Source: Pseudacidovorax sp. NFM-22
Lineage (GTDB): Bacteria > Pseudomonadota > Gammaproteobacteria > Burkholderiales > Burkholderiaceae_C
Assembly (NCBI RefSeq): GCF_021401245.1
Contig: NZ_JACBFY010000006.1
Location: forward strand, 480,993 to 544,992
DNA length: 64,000 bases
Reading direction: 5' to 3'
In this document: positions 16,633 to 24,149 of the stretch, in pieces
Layout of the letters: the number at the start of each line of letters is the position of its first letter
Position numbering within the stretch: position 1 is the first letter of the stretch
Made by a program: the position numbers and the translations under genes
The notes under the pieces: model-generated
Seen by the model: only the letters and a program-made list of their open reading frames with translations
Databases searched by the model: none
What the model was told of the DNA's origin: nothing

Positions 16633-16647
16633 GCAAGCGGTGTGCCA
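16633..16647 (-). promoter_or_regulatory. Sigma-54 promoter of the nrtA leader
   Basis: On the minus strand TGGCAC (16642-16647), five bases, then TTGC (16633-16636) match the -24/-12 consensus exactly, with ten bases between the GG and GC dinucleotides. The predicted start is near 16621, giving a leader of about 180 bases that contains both hairpins and the terminator. Activation by NtrC is inferred; TGCACC half-sites lie upstream. Confidence 0.75.
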
Positions 16648-16761
16648 GGATGGGCCGATGGGCGGTCCAAGGTGGCGTCGTCAGAGGGAGAAGGGCCGGA
16701 GAGGGCTTGCCGAGCCCACTGCTGCAGGCGTCCCCGAGGCAACCGCCATGCGCCACGGACG

Positions 16762-16805
16762 TGCACCGCGGATTGCTGCTGTGCACCAAAAGCAGCTGCG
16801 GTGCG
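16762..16805 (-). promoter_or_regulatory. Candidate NtrC half-sites upstream of the nrtA promoter
   Basis: TGCACC occurs at 16762-16767 and again at 16782-16787 (20 bases apart, two helical turns), with GGTGCG at 16800-16805. NtrC sites are TGCAC(C/T)-N5-GGTGCA; half-sites match but the spacing here is not canonical. The distance from the predicted start (about 140-185 bases upstream) suits an enhancer. It overlaps nothing coding. Confidence 0.35.
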
Positions 16806-16859
16806 GGCGTCAGCGCCGGGTCTGTGTCAACCTGGGGCGCGGCTGGGCAGGGGCCCGGC

Positions 16860-18119
16860 TCAGCGCGGGGCGCTGCCGCCCAGCGGCAGGAAGTCGGCCA
16901 TGGCCAGCACCGACTCCGCCACATCCACCAGCCGGCGGTTCTGGTTCATGGCGGTCTGGCGCAGCATCTTGTGCGCCTCTTCCTCGCTGAGCTGGCGGTG
17001 GGCCATCAGCAGGCCCTTGGCGCGCTCGACCACCTTGCGCTCGTTGAGCGAGGCCCGCACGGTCTGCAGTTCGTCGTTCATGGCCTGCAGGCGGCGCGAC
17101 TGCTCCTGCACCATCTGCAGCACCGAGCGCTCGAGGTTGCGGCCGTAGCCAGCGGCGGGGGCTTCGGCGGTCTCGGCCGCGGCGTCGGCGAAGAAATCAC
17201 CCGGCGTCACGGCCTCGGCCTGCAGCGCCTCGTAGCGCTGGAGTTCGGCGCGGGCCTGCCCGATCTTGTGGCCGCACAGCGCGCGCAGTTCGCGGGCCAG
17301 GCCGTCCTCGATGGCCTGCATGGCATCGATGCGGCGGGTGCAGCCCTCGAACCAGAGCGGGCTGAGGTTGGCGTCCAGCACCGTGCCGGCCGGCGAGGTG
17401 CAGCCGATGCGGCGCAGGCGTTCCAGCTCGGCCAACTGGGCCGGCGCCTGGCTGGCCTGCCACTGGGCGCGCAGCGTCTCGTCGCTGAACTCGCAGAACA
17501 GGCCGAAGCAGCGCTCCTGCGATTCGATCAGGTGCAGCCACTGCTGGCGCTGGGCGTCGTCGTTGCCGCCGCGCAGGAAGGCGGCGGCGCCGAAGGCACG
17601 CTCCTGGCCGGCGAACTCCTTGCCCTGCATGAAATTGAACATGGCGACCAGCCAGCGCGAGATGTCCGGATCGGTGGCGCCGTCGGCCGCTTCGAACACC
17701 ACCGCCAGCAGGCCGGCGATCAGCTTCACGAAGGCGGCGGTGGCCAGGTCGGGCGCCACGGCCAGGCCTTCGATGCGCGCGCGCAGGGCGGGGAGGGCGT
17801 CCAGCCCCTGCAGCACATAGGCGACGCGGGGAAAGAGCCGCGCGCCGCCGGCCAGCCGCCGCGGGTCGTCCACCAGCGGATCGAGTGCGGCGCGGACCTG
17901 CTGCTCCCGGGCCAGGCAGTCGGCCACCTGCGCGGCCCGCTCGGCGGCGAAGCGCTGGCCGCCCGAGCCCAGGAAGACGTTGGTGATGCCGCGCTCGCGC
18001 TGCAGCGCATGCACCAGCCGGCCCAGCGTGCCCACCAGCTCGCTGGTGCGGGCGAGCTGGTCGAGCTCGTCGATCTCGCAACGGCGGGCGGCGATCAGGA
18101 AGCCAAGGCTGGTCGTCAT
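16860..18119 (-). CDS. nasR: Nitrate-responsive NIT-ANTAR antiterminator (NasR type)
   Basis: A 419-residue regulator. The N-terminal two-thirds (about residues 25-270) is an all-helical NIT-type nitrate/nitrite-sensing domain, recognisable by the VHALQRERGITNVFLGSGG segment (about 37-55). The last 70 residues are an ANTAR RNA-binding domain: ASLNERKVVERAKGLLMAHR followed by SEEEAHKMLRQTAMNQNRRLV. In Klebsiella, NasR binds nitrate and prevents termination in the nasF leader. Here the target hairpins lie directly downstream at 16544-16589. The ATG at 18119 was chosen because residues upstream lack family similarity and cross a possible sigma-54 promoter. It is divergent from tsaD. Confidence 0.9.
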   Translation of the reverse strand: MTTSLGFLIAARRCEIDELDQLARTSELVGTLGRLVHALQRERGITNVFLGSGGQRFAAERAAQVADCLAREQQVRAALDPLVDDPRRLAGGARLFPRVAYVLQGLDALPALRARIEGLAVAPDLATAAFVKLIAGLLAVVFEAADGATDPDISRWLVAMFNFMQGKEFAGQERAFGAAAFLRGGNDDAQRQQWLHLIESQERCFGLFCEFSDETLRAQWQASQAPAQLAELERLRRIGCTSPAGTVLDANLSPLWFEGCTRRIDAMQAIEDGLARELRALCGHKIGQARAELQRYEALQAEAVTPGDFFADAAAETAEAPAAGYGRNLERSVLQMVQEQSRRLQAMNDELQTVRASLNERKVVERAKGLLMAHRQLSEEEAHKMLRQTAMNQNRRLVDVAESVLAMADFLPLGGSAPR

Positions 18120-18166
18120 GGGTGAGGCGGCAATGAAGCAGGAAAACGTGGGGGCGAGAGCATGCC

Positions 18167-18181
18167 GCAAATTCCATGCCC
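18167..18181 (-). promoter_or_regulatory. Possible sigma-54 promoter of nasR
   Basis: On the minus strand GGGCAT (18176-18181), five bases, then TTGC (18167-18170) keep the GG-N10-GC spacing of -24/-12 promoters and match eight of ten conserved bases. The predicted start near 18155 leaves a leader of about 36 bases before the nasR ATG. Confidence 0.45.
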
Positions 18182-18286
18182 CTCGGCGGGCAACCCCGCT
18201 GGCTCGCCGGCCTTGCACGCCGGGCCGGCGCAGGGGCATGGGGTTGCCGCCCGGCCCCGCGCAGGAGCGCCGCCTACACTGCCGCG

Positions 18287-19348
18287 ATGCGCATCCTGGG
18301 CATCGAATCCTCCTGCGACGAAACGGGCGTGGCCCTCGTCGAGACCCTGGCCGACGGCGGCGTGCCGCGCCTGGCGGCCCACGCCCTGCACAGCCAGATC
18401 GCCATGCATCAGGCCTACGGCGGCGTGGTGCCCGAGCTGGCCAGCCGCGACCACATCCGCCGCGTGCTGCCCCTGACCGAGGCGGTGCTGACCGAGGCTG
18501 GGTGGACGCGGGCCGACATCGACGTCGTCGCCTTCACCCGCGGCCCCGGCCTGGCCGGCGCGCTGCTGGTGGGCGCCGGCGTGGCCTGCGCCCTGGGCGC
18601 GGCGCTGGGCCGGCCGGTGCTGGGCGTGCACCACCTGGAAGGGCACCTGCTCTCGCCCTTCCTCAGCGCCGACCCGCCGCAGTTCCCCTTCGTGGCGCTG
18701 CTGGTGTCGGGCGGCCACACGCAGCTGATGCGGGTGGAAGGTGTCGGGCGCTACGAGCTGCTGGGCGAGACCATCGACGACGCCGCCGGCGAGGCCTTCG
18801 ACAAGAGCGCCAAGCTGATGGGGCTGCCCTATCCCGGCGGGCCCTGGCTGTCTAAGCTGGCGGAGGGCGGCGATGGCCAGGCCTTCAAGCTGCCGCGTCC
18901 GCTGCTGCACAGCGGCGACCTGGACTTCTCCTTCGCCGGCCTCAAGACGGCCGTGCTCACGCAGACGAAGAAGCTCGGCACCGAGCTGGAAGCGCGCAAG
19001 GCCGACCTGGCCGCGTCGACCCAGGCGGCCATCGTCGAGGTGCTGGTGCGCAAGTCGCTCGCGGCGCTGGAGCGCACTGGCCTCAAGCGCCTGGTGGTGG
19101 CCGGCGGCGTGGGCGCCAACCGGCTGCTGCGCGAGCAGCTCGATGCCGCCTGCGCCAAGCGCAAGGTGCGCGTGCACTACCCGGAGCTGGCGCTGTGCAC
19201 CGACAACGGCGCCATGATCGCCCTGGCGGCGGCCATGCGTATCCAGTCCGGCCTGTCCCAGCCGGAGGCGCGCTACGCCTTCGACGTCAAGCCGCGCTGG
19301 CCGCTGGATGCGCTGGCCGAGGCGGCGCCACCGTCGCCGACGGCCTGA
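18287..19348 (+). CDS. tsaD: tRNA N6-threonylcarbamoyladenosine transferase TsaD
   Basis: A 353-residue ASKHA-fold enzyme that transfers threonylcarbamoyl to A37 of ANN-decoding tRNAs, with TsaB, TsaE and TsaC encoded elsewhere. It begins [16 protein letters not shown]; the metal-binding HLEGH motif (about residues 112-116) is present, together with [10 protein letters not shown] and [13 protein letters not shown]. No Shine-Dalgarno is visible; TACACT at 18275-18280 lies six bases before the ATG, so the mRNA may be nearly leaderless. The last 62 bases overlap the 3' end of the convergent fruR gene. Confidence 0.96.
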   Translation: MRILGIESSCDETGVALVETLADGGVPRLAAHALHSQIAMHQAYGGVVPELASRDHIRRVLPLTEAVLTEAGWTRADIDVVAFTRGPGLAGALLVGAGVACALGAALGRPVLGVHHLEGHLLSPFLSADPPQFPFVALLVSGGHTQLMRVEGVGRYELLGETIDDAAGEAFDKSAKLMGLPYPGGPWLSKLAEGGDGQAFKLPRPLLHSGDLDFSFAGLKTAVLTQTKKLGTELEARKADLAASTQAAIVEVLVRKSLAALERTGLKRLVVAGGVGANRLLREQLDAACAKRKVRVHYPELALCTDNGAMIALAAAMRIQSGLSQPEARYAFDVKPRWPLDALAEAAPPSPTA

Positions 19349-20354
19349 GCACGCTCGAGCCCCGCACCAGCAGCTCGCCTTCGAGCACGATGCGCCGCGG
19401 CGGCCGGCCGGGTTCGGCCATGCGCTGCAGCAGTAGTTCGGCCGCGGTGCGGCCGATGTCGGCGGTGGGCTGGGCCATCACGGTGACGGCGGGCTCGGGC
19501 AGGATGGTCCAGTCGTTGTTGTCGAAGCCGGCGATGGCCACGTCCTCGGGCATGGCCAGGCCGGCCTCCCGCACCGCCTTCCAGGCCCCTAATAGAAGAA
19601 GGCCGTTGGTGGCCAGCAAGGCGTCCGGGCGCTCGGTCTGGGCCAGCAGCGTGGCGGCCGCGGCCTGGCCTTCGGCCGCCAGGGGACGCAGGGCCACCAC
19701 CTGCGGCTGCAGGCCGGCCTCGCGCATGGCGGCCTCGTAGCCGGCCTGGCGCTCGCGGCCGGTGCTGCTGCGCGAGCCCGCCAGCAGTGCGATGCGGCGG
19801 CAGCCCTGGGCGATCAGATGTTCGGTCAGGCGGCGGGCGGCGGGGGCGTTGTCCAGCAGCACCAGGTCGCTGGGCGTGCTGCCTTCGGGCGCCCGGTCGA
19901 CCATCACCACGGGAAAGGGGTGCTGCCCGGCGCGGAAGCGCCGCGTCAGCTCCAGCGTGGGCGAGAGGATCACGCCGCTGGCCTGCTCGTCGGCCATCAA
20001 CTCCAGGTAGGACTGCTCCTTGGCCGGGTCCTCGTCGCTGTTGCACAGGATCAGGCGCAGGCCGTGGCGGTAGGCGATGTCCTCCACCGCCCGGCTGATC
20101 TCGGTGAAGAAGGGGTTGCGGATGTCCGAGACGATCAGCCCGATCAGCGAGGCCCGCTGCTGCCGCAGCCGCCGTGCGGCCAGGTTGGGCCGGTAGCCCA
20201 GTTCGTCGATGGCCTGCTGCACCCGCTGGCGCAGGTCGGGCCGCACCGCCTCGGGATGGCTCAACACCCGCGAGACGGTGGTGGTGGAGGCGCCGGCGCG
20301 CTCGGCCACATCCTTGATGCTGGCGCTCTGGCGGTGAGAAAGAGGCTGTGTCAT
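19287..20354 (-). CDS. fruR: LacI-family repressor of the fructose PTS (FruR type)
   Basis: A 355-residue LacI/GalR regulator. Residues 12-60 are the DNA-binding domain ([20 protein letters not shown] then hinge helix LAARRLRQQ), followed by a periplasmic-binding-protein-like effector domain ([29 protein letters not shown]). The specific family member is inferred from its divergence from fruBKA and from two matching palindromes in the shared spacer (20365-20378 and 20509-20524). The C-terminal tail ([10 protein letters not shown]) is encoded antisense to the end of tsaD. The likely inducer is fructose 1-phosphate by analogy with FruR/Cra. Confidence 0.87.
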   Translation of the reverse strand: MTQPLSHRQSASIKDVAERAGASTTTVSRVLSHPEAVRPDLRQRVQQAIDELGYRPNLAARRLRQQRASLIGLIVSDIRNPFFTEISRAVEDIAYRHGLRLILCNSDEDPAKEQSYLELMADEQASGVILSPTLELTRRFRAGQHPFPVVMVDRAPEGSTPSDLVLLDNAPAARRLTEHLIAQGCRRIALLAGSRSSTGRERQAGYEAAMREAGLQPQVVALRPLAAEGQAAAATLLAQTERPDALLATNGLLLLGAWKAVREAGLAMPEDVAIAGFDNNDWTILPEPAVTVMAQPTADIGRTAAELLLQRMAEPGRPPRRIVLEGELLVRGSSVLRPSATVAPPRPAHPAASAA

Positions 20355-20364
20355 GTCGAATGAC

Positions 20365-20378
20365 TGGAATCGTTACCA
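20365..20378. promoter_or_regulatory. FruR operator 1 (fruR-proximal)
   Basis: TGGAATCGTTACCA is an imperfect palindrome with a central CG, typical of LacI-family operators, 11 bases upstream of the fruR ATG. It differs at one base from the reverse complement of the second site. Probably mediates autoregulation. Confidence 0.6.
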
Positions 20379-20508
20379 GGATTCTGCATTCTGAGTTGGA
20401 AACTGCCGCCCAGGTTTCAAGTCCTCGATCTCAGTGTTTACCCTGATTTTTGAGGCAAATCAGCGGGTTTCGATGGACAGCCAAGCGCCCAATTCGATAA
20501 TTCCGCCA

Positions 20509-20524
20509 TTGGTATCGATTCCAA
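20509..20524. promoter_or_regulatory. FruR operator 2 (fruB-proximal)
   Basis: TTGGTATCGATTCCAA is a palindrome matching at 14 of 16 positions, 17 bases upstream of the fruB ATG. Read on the minus strand its core is TGGAATCGATACCA, 13 of 14 bases identical to operator 1. The two centres are about 145 bases apart, permitting looping. Confidence 0.7.
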
Positions 20525-20541
20525 AATTCACAGGAGACGGT

Positions 20542-23100
20542 ATGGATCTACCCGTGCAAGTCCAACTCGCCGCCACGGTCGCCGACCGTGAGGCCGCCAT
20601 CCGCGCCGCTGGCGCCCTGCTGGTCCAGGCCGGCTTCTGCGACCCCGCCTATGCCGACAGCCTGCTGCGGCGCGAGCAGGTCGCCACCACCTACATGGGC
20701 CGCGGTCTGGCCGTGCCGCACGGCATGGTGGAAGACAAGGGCCTGGTGCGCCGCACCGGCCTGGCCGTGGTGCAGATTCCGGGCGGCGTCGCTTGGGACG
20801 CGCCCGACCACCGCGTGCAGCTCGTCGTGGCGGTGGCCGCCGCCTCCGACCAGCACATCGCCGTGCTGCGTCGCCTGACCCGGCTGATGGCCGACGGCCA
20901 GCGCCTCGAAACCCTGGCCGCCACGGGCAATGCGGAAGAGATCGTGGCGGCGCTCACCCGCGACGGCGCCGCCCCCGTCGCCACCGCCGTGCCCGAAGAC
21001 CTGCCGATGGCGCAGGACGTGGTGCTCGACTACCCGAACGGCCTGCATGCCCGCCCCGCCACGCAGTGGGCCCAGGTGGCCTCGCGCTTCCTGGCCGAGT
21101 TGCGCGTGCGTCATGGCGACACCGTAGCCGACGCGCGCAGCATGCCCGCGCTGCTGGGCCTGGGCGCAGGCCGCGGCGCGCGCCTGCGCATCTCGGCCGC
21201 CGGCCCGGACGCCGCGCAGGCGCTGGCCGCCCTCAAGGACGTGATCGTGCGCCTGGCGCAGGACGAAAAACGCCAGGCCGAGCAGGCCGCCGCCCGCGAG
21301 AAGCAGGCGCACGGCCTGGGCCGCGAACTGGCGGGCTGGCAGCCCGAGGCGCGCCAGCACATCGGCGGCATCGCGGCCAGCCCTGGCCTCGTGATCGGCA
21401 CGCTGGTGATGGCCGACGCCCCCGCGCTGGAGGTGGCCGACCAGCCCGGCCAGGGCGTGGCTGCCGCCGCCGCAGCGCTCGACGAGGCCCTGGCCGCTGC
21501 CGAGGCCGAACTGATCGACCTGGCCGAAGGCGCCCGCCGCAAGAACGCCGCCGAGCAGGCCGGCATCTTCGAGGCGCATCGCCAGATCCTGGCCCACGCC
21601 GACCTGCTGCGCGACGCCACCCGCCTGGTGGTGCAGGGCCACGGCGCCGCCTGGTCCTGGCGCCATGCGCTGGCCGGCCATGTGGCGGCCCAGCGCGCCG
21701 TGGCCGATCCGGTGCTGGCCGCCCGCGCCGCCGACCTGCAGGACGTGGGCGACCGCGTGCTGCGCGCCCTGGTGGGCGAGGCCGGCGCCGCCGCGCAGGA
21801 CCCGTCGCGCTGGCCCGCCGACAGCCTGCTGCTGGCCGACGACCTGTCGCCCTCGGTCACGGCGCAGATCGACGTGCAGCGCGTCAAGGGTTTCTGCACC
21901 GCCCGCGGCGGCCCGACCGCCCATACCGCCATCCTGGCACGCGCCCTGGGCCTGCCGGCCGTGGTGGCCGCCGGCCCCGCCGTGCTGGCCGCCCGCAGCG
22001 GCGAGCGCGCCATCCTCGACGGCTACCGCGGCCAGCTGCACATCGGCCCCAGCGACGAGGCGCTGGCCGAGGCCCAGGCCATGATCGACCGCCTGGCCCG
22101 CCGCCAGGCCGAGGAGGCCCGCAGCCGCCTGCAGCCCGTGACCACGCTGGACGGCCACGGCCTGGAGATCGCCGCCAACATCAACAAGCCGGAGCAGGTG
22201 GCCAAGGCGCTGGACCACGGCGCCGAAAGCGTGGGCCTGATGCGCACCGAATTCCTCTTCCTGGAGCGCGACCACGTGCCCGACGAGGAAGAGCAGTACG
22301 CCGTCTACCGCGACATGGTGCGTGCCCTGGGCGGCCGGCCGCTGATCGTGCGCACGCTGGACATCGGCGGCGACAAGCAGGTGCCGCACCTGGACCTGCC
22401 GGTGGAAGAGAACCCCTTCCTCGGCCTGCGCGGCGCCCGCCTGTGCCTGGCCCGCGACGACCTGATGCTGCCGCAGCTGCGCGCCCTGGTGCGCGCCGCG
22501 CAGGAAGGGCCGCTGTCGCTGATGTTCCCCATGATCAGCACCCTCGACGAAGTGCGCCGCCTGCGCGAGCGCCTGGCCGAGGTGCAGCAGTCGCTGGGCC
22601 TGGCGCCCGAGCAGGGCGGCCGGCGCATTCCGGTCGGCATCATGATCGAGGTGCCCTCGGCGGCCATGATGGCCGACCGGCTGGCGGCGCATGTGGACTT
22701 CTTCTCCATCGGCACCAACGACCTGACGCAGTACGCGCTGGCGGTGGACCGCCAGCATCCGCAACTGGCCACCATGGCCGACAGCCTGCATCCCGCCGTG
22801 CTGCGCCTGATCGCGCAGACCGTGGAGGGCGCCCGCCGCCATGGCCGCTGGGTGGGCGTGTGCGGCGGCCTGGCCGGCGAGCCGCTGGGCGCGGCCCTGC
22901 TGGCCGGCCTGGGCGTGCAGGAGCTGAGCATGAGCGTGGGCGACATCGCCGGCGTCAAGGCCCTGCTGCGCCGCCACAGCCTGGCCGAGCTGCAGGCGCT
23001 GGCCCGCGCCGCGCTGGACATGGACGACGGCGACGCCGTGCGCGCCCTGGCCGCCCAGCTGCGCGACACCGCGCCGGCCGGCGACGAGGTGGCGGCATGA
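20542..23100 (+). CDS. fruB: Fructose PTS multiphosphoryl transfer protein (EIIA-HPr-EI)
   Basis: An 852-residue cytoplasmic three-domain protein passing phosphate from PEP to FruA. The EIIA-Fru domain (about residues 1-145) has active-site H60 in GLAVPHG; the HPr domain (about 155-245) has H169 in GLHARPAT; the enzyme I domain (about 270-845) has H461 in GGPTAHTAIL plus the PEP-binding MRTEFLFLERD and IGTNDLTQY motifs. The EIIA-HPr-EI order is that of Rhodobacter/Xanthomonas FruB, not E. coli FruB. The ATG at 20542 follows AGGAGA; an open frame upstream to 20434 crosses operator 2 and is unlikely to be coding. It overlaps fruK by four bases. Confidence 0.93.
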   Translation: MDLPVQVQLAATVADREAAIRAAGALLVQAGFCDPAYADSLLRREQVATTYMGRGLAVPHGMVEDKGLVRRTGLAVVQIPGGVAWDAPDHRVQLVVAVAAASDQHIAVLRRLTRLMADGQRLETLAATGNAEEIVAALTRDGAAPVATAVPEDLPMAQDVVLDYPNGLHARPATQWAQVASRFLAELRVRHGDTVADARSMPALLGLGAGRGARLRISAAGPDAAQALAALKDVIVRLAQDEKRQAEQAAAREKQAHGLGRELAGWQPEARQHIGGIAASPGLVIGTLVMADAPALEVADQPGQGVAAAAAALDEALAAAEAELIDLAEGARRKNAAEQAGIFEAHRQILAHADLLRDATRLVVQGHGAAWSWRHALAGHVAAQRAVADPVLAARAADLQDVGDRVLRALVGEAGAAAQDPSRWPADSLLLADDLSPSVTAQIDVQRVKGFCTARGGPTAHTAILARALGLPAVVAAGPAVLAARSGERAILDGYRGQLHIGPSDEALAEAQAMIDRLARRQAEEARSRLQPVTTLDGHGLEIAANINKPEQVAKALDHGAESVGLMRTEFLFLERDHVPDEEEQYAVYRDMVRALGGRPLIVRTLDIGGDKQVPHLDLPVEENPFLGLRGARLCLARDDLMLPQLRALVRAAQEGPLSLMFPMISTLDEVRRLRERLAEVQQSLGLAPEQGGRRIPVGIMIEVPSAAMMADRLAAHVDFFSIGTNDLTQYALAVDRQHPQLATMADSLHPAVLRLIAQTVEGARRHGRWVGVCGGLAGEPLGAALLAGLGVQELSMSVGDIAGVKALLRRHSLAELQALARAALDMDDGDAVRALAAQLRDTAPAGDEVAA

Positions 23101-24065
23101 CGCCCACCGTCATGCAGCTGATCACGGTCACGCCCAACCCGGCGATCGACCACACCGTTTCGCTCGACCGGCTGGAACCCGGCGCCGTGCACCGCGCCCG
23201 CGCCGAGCAGTTCGAGGCTGGCGGCAAGGGCATCGGCGTGGCGGCCGTGGCCGCGGCGCTGGGCCTGCGCACCGCGGCCTCGGGCTGGCTGGGCGACCAG
23301 AACCCGCAGCTGTTCGAGCGCGCCTTCGCCGAGCGCGGCATCGCCGACGCCATGGTGCGCGTGCCGGGCCGCACCCGCACCAACATCAAGCTGGCCGACG
23401 CCGCGCGCGGCGACAGCACCGACATCAACCTGGCCGGCATCGCCTTCGACGCCGACGCCACCGCGCAGGCCGAGGCTGCGCTGCTGGCGCGCCTGGCCCC
23501 GCTGGTGGGCGAGGGCACCTGGTGCACCCTGGCCGGCAGCCTGCCGCCGGGCGTGGGCGTCGAAAGCCTCGGGCGCCTGGCCGAGGCCCTGCGCGCCCGT
23601 GGCGCCCGCCTGATGGTGGACACCGGGGGCAAGGTGCTGGGCGAGCTGCTCGACCGGCTGCCGGCCGCGCCCGACTTCCTCAAGCCCAACCGCGCCGAGC
23701 TGGAAGAGCTGGTCGGCCAGCCGCTGCCCGCTGCGGCCGACGTGGCGCGCGCCGCGCTGGCGCTGCGTGCGCGCGGCGTCGGCCGGGTGGTCGTCTCGCT
23801 GGGCGGCGACGGCGCCGTCATCGCGGGCGAGGGCGGCTGCTGGCTGGCCCTGCCGCCGCGCGTGCCGGTGGCCACCACCGTCGGCGCCGGCGATGCGCTG
23901 GTGGCCGGCACGCTGGCGGCCCTGGTCGAAGGCCAGGCCTTCCCCGAAGCCGCCGTCTTCGGCATGGCCTGCGCCGCCGCCCGCATCCAGCGCATCGCGC
24001 CCGGCCTGCCGCCGCGCGCCGAGATCGAGGCCCTGGCCGCGCGCATCGCGCTGCAGCCGGTCTGA
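23097..24065 (+). CDS. fruK: 1-phosphofructokinase
   Basis: A 322-residue PfkB-family kinase converting fructose 1-phosphate to fructose 1,6-bisphosphate. It shows ITVTPNPAIDHTV at the N-terminus, GGKGIGVA substrate loop, the FLKPNRAELEEL segment and the catalytic-base motif TVGAGDALVAG (about residues 259-269). The start codon overlaps the fruB stop (ATGA), and fruA follows after 84 bases. The PEP-to-fructose-1-phosphate-to-FruK route explains its place between the PTS genes. Confidence 0.93.
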   Translation: MTPTVMQLITVTPNPAIDHTVSLDRLEPGAVHRARAEQFEAGGKGIGVAAVAAALGLRTAASGWLGDQNPQLFERAFAERGIADAMVRVPGRTRTNIKLADAARGDSTDINLAGIAFDADATAQAEAALLARLAPLVGEGTWCTLAGSLPPGVGVESLGRLAEALRARGARLMVDTGGKVLGELLDRLPAAPDFLKPNRAELEELVGQPLPAAADVARAALALRARGVGRVVVSLGGDGAVIAGEGGCWLALPPRVPVATTVGAGDALVAGTLAALVEGQAFPEAAVFGMACAAARIQRIAPGLPPRAEIEALAARIALQPV

Positions 24066-24149
24066 CCGGCATCGAAGCCGCCGACGCCCCAATCCAGGTT
24101 CCGTTTTCCTTCTGTCACTCACCCCACCAAGACCCCGCCAGGAGACACC

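Noticed and set aside
20434..20541. N-terminal extension of fruB
   Set aside because: It crosses the FruR operator and shows no EIIA similarity; the ATG at 20542 has a clear ribosome-binding site.
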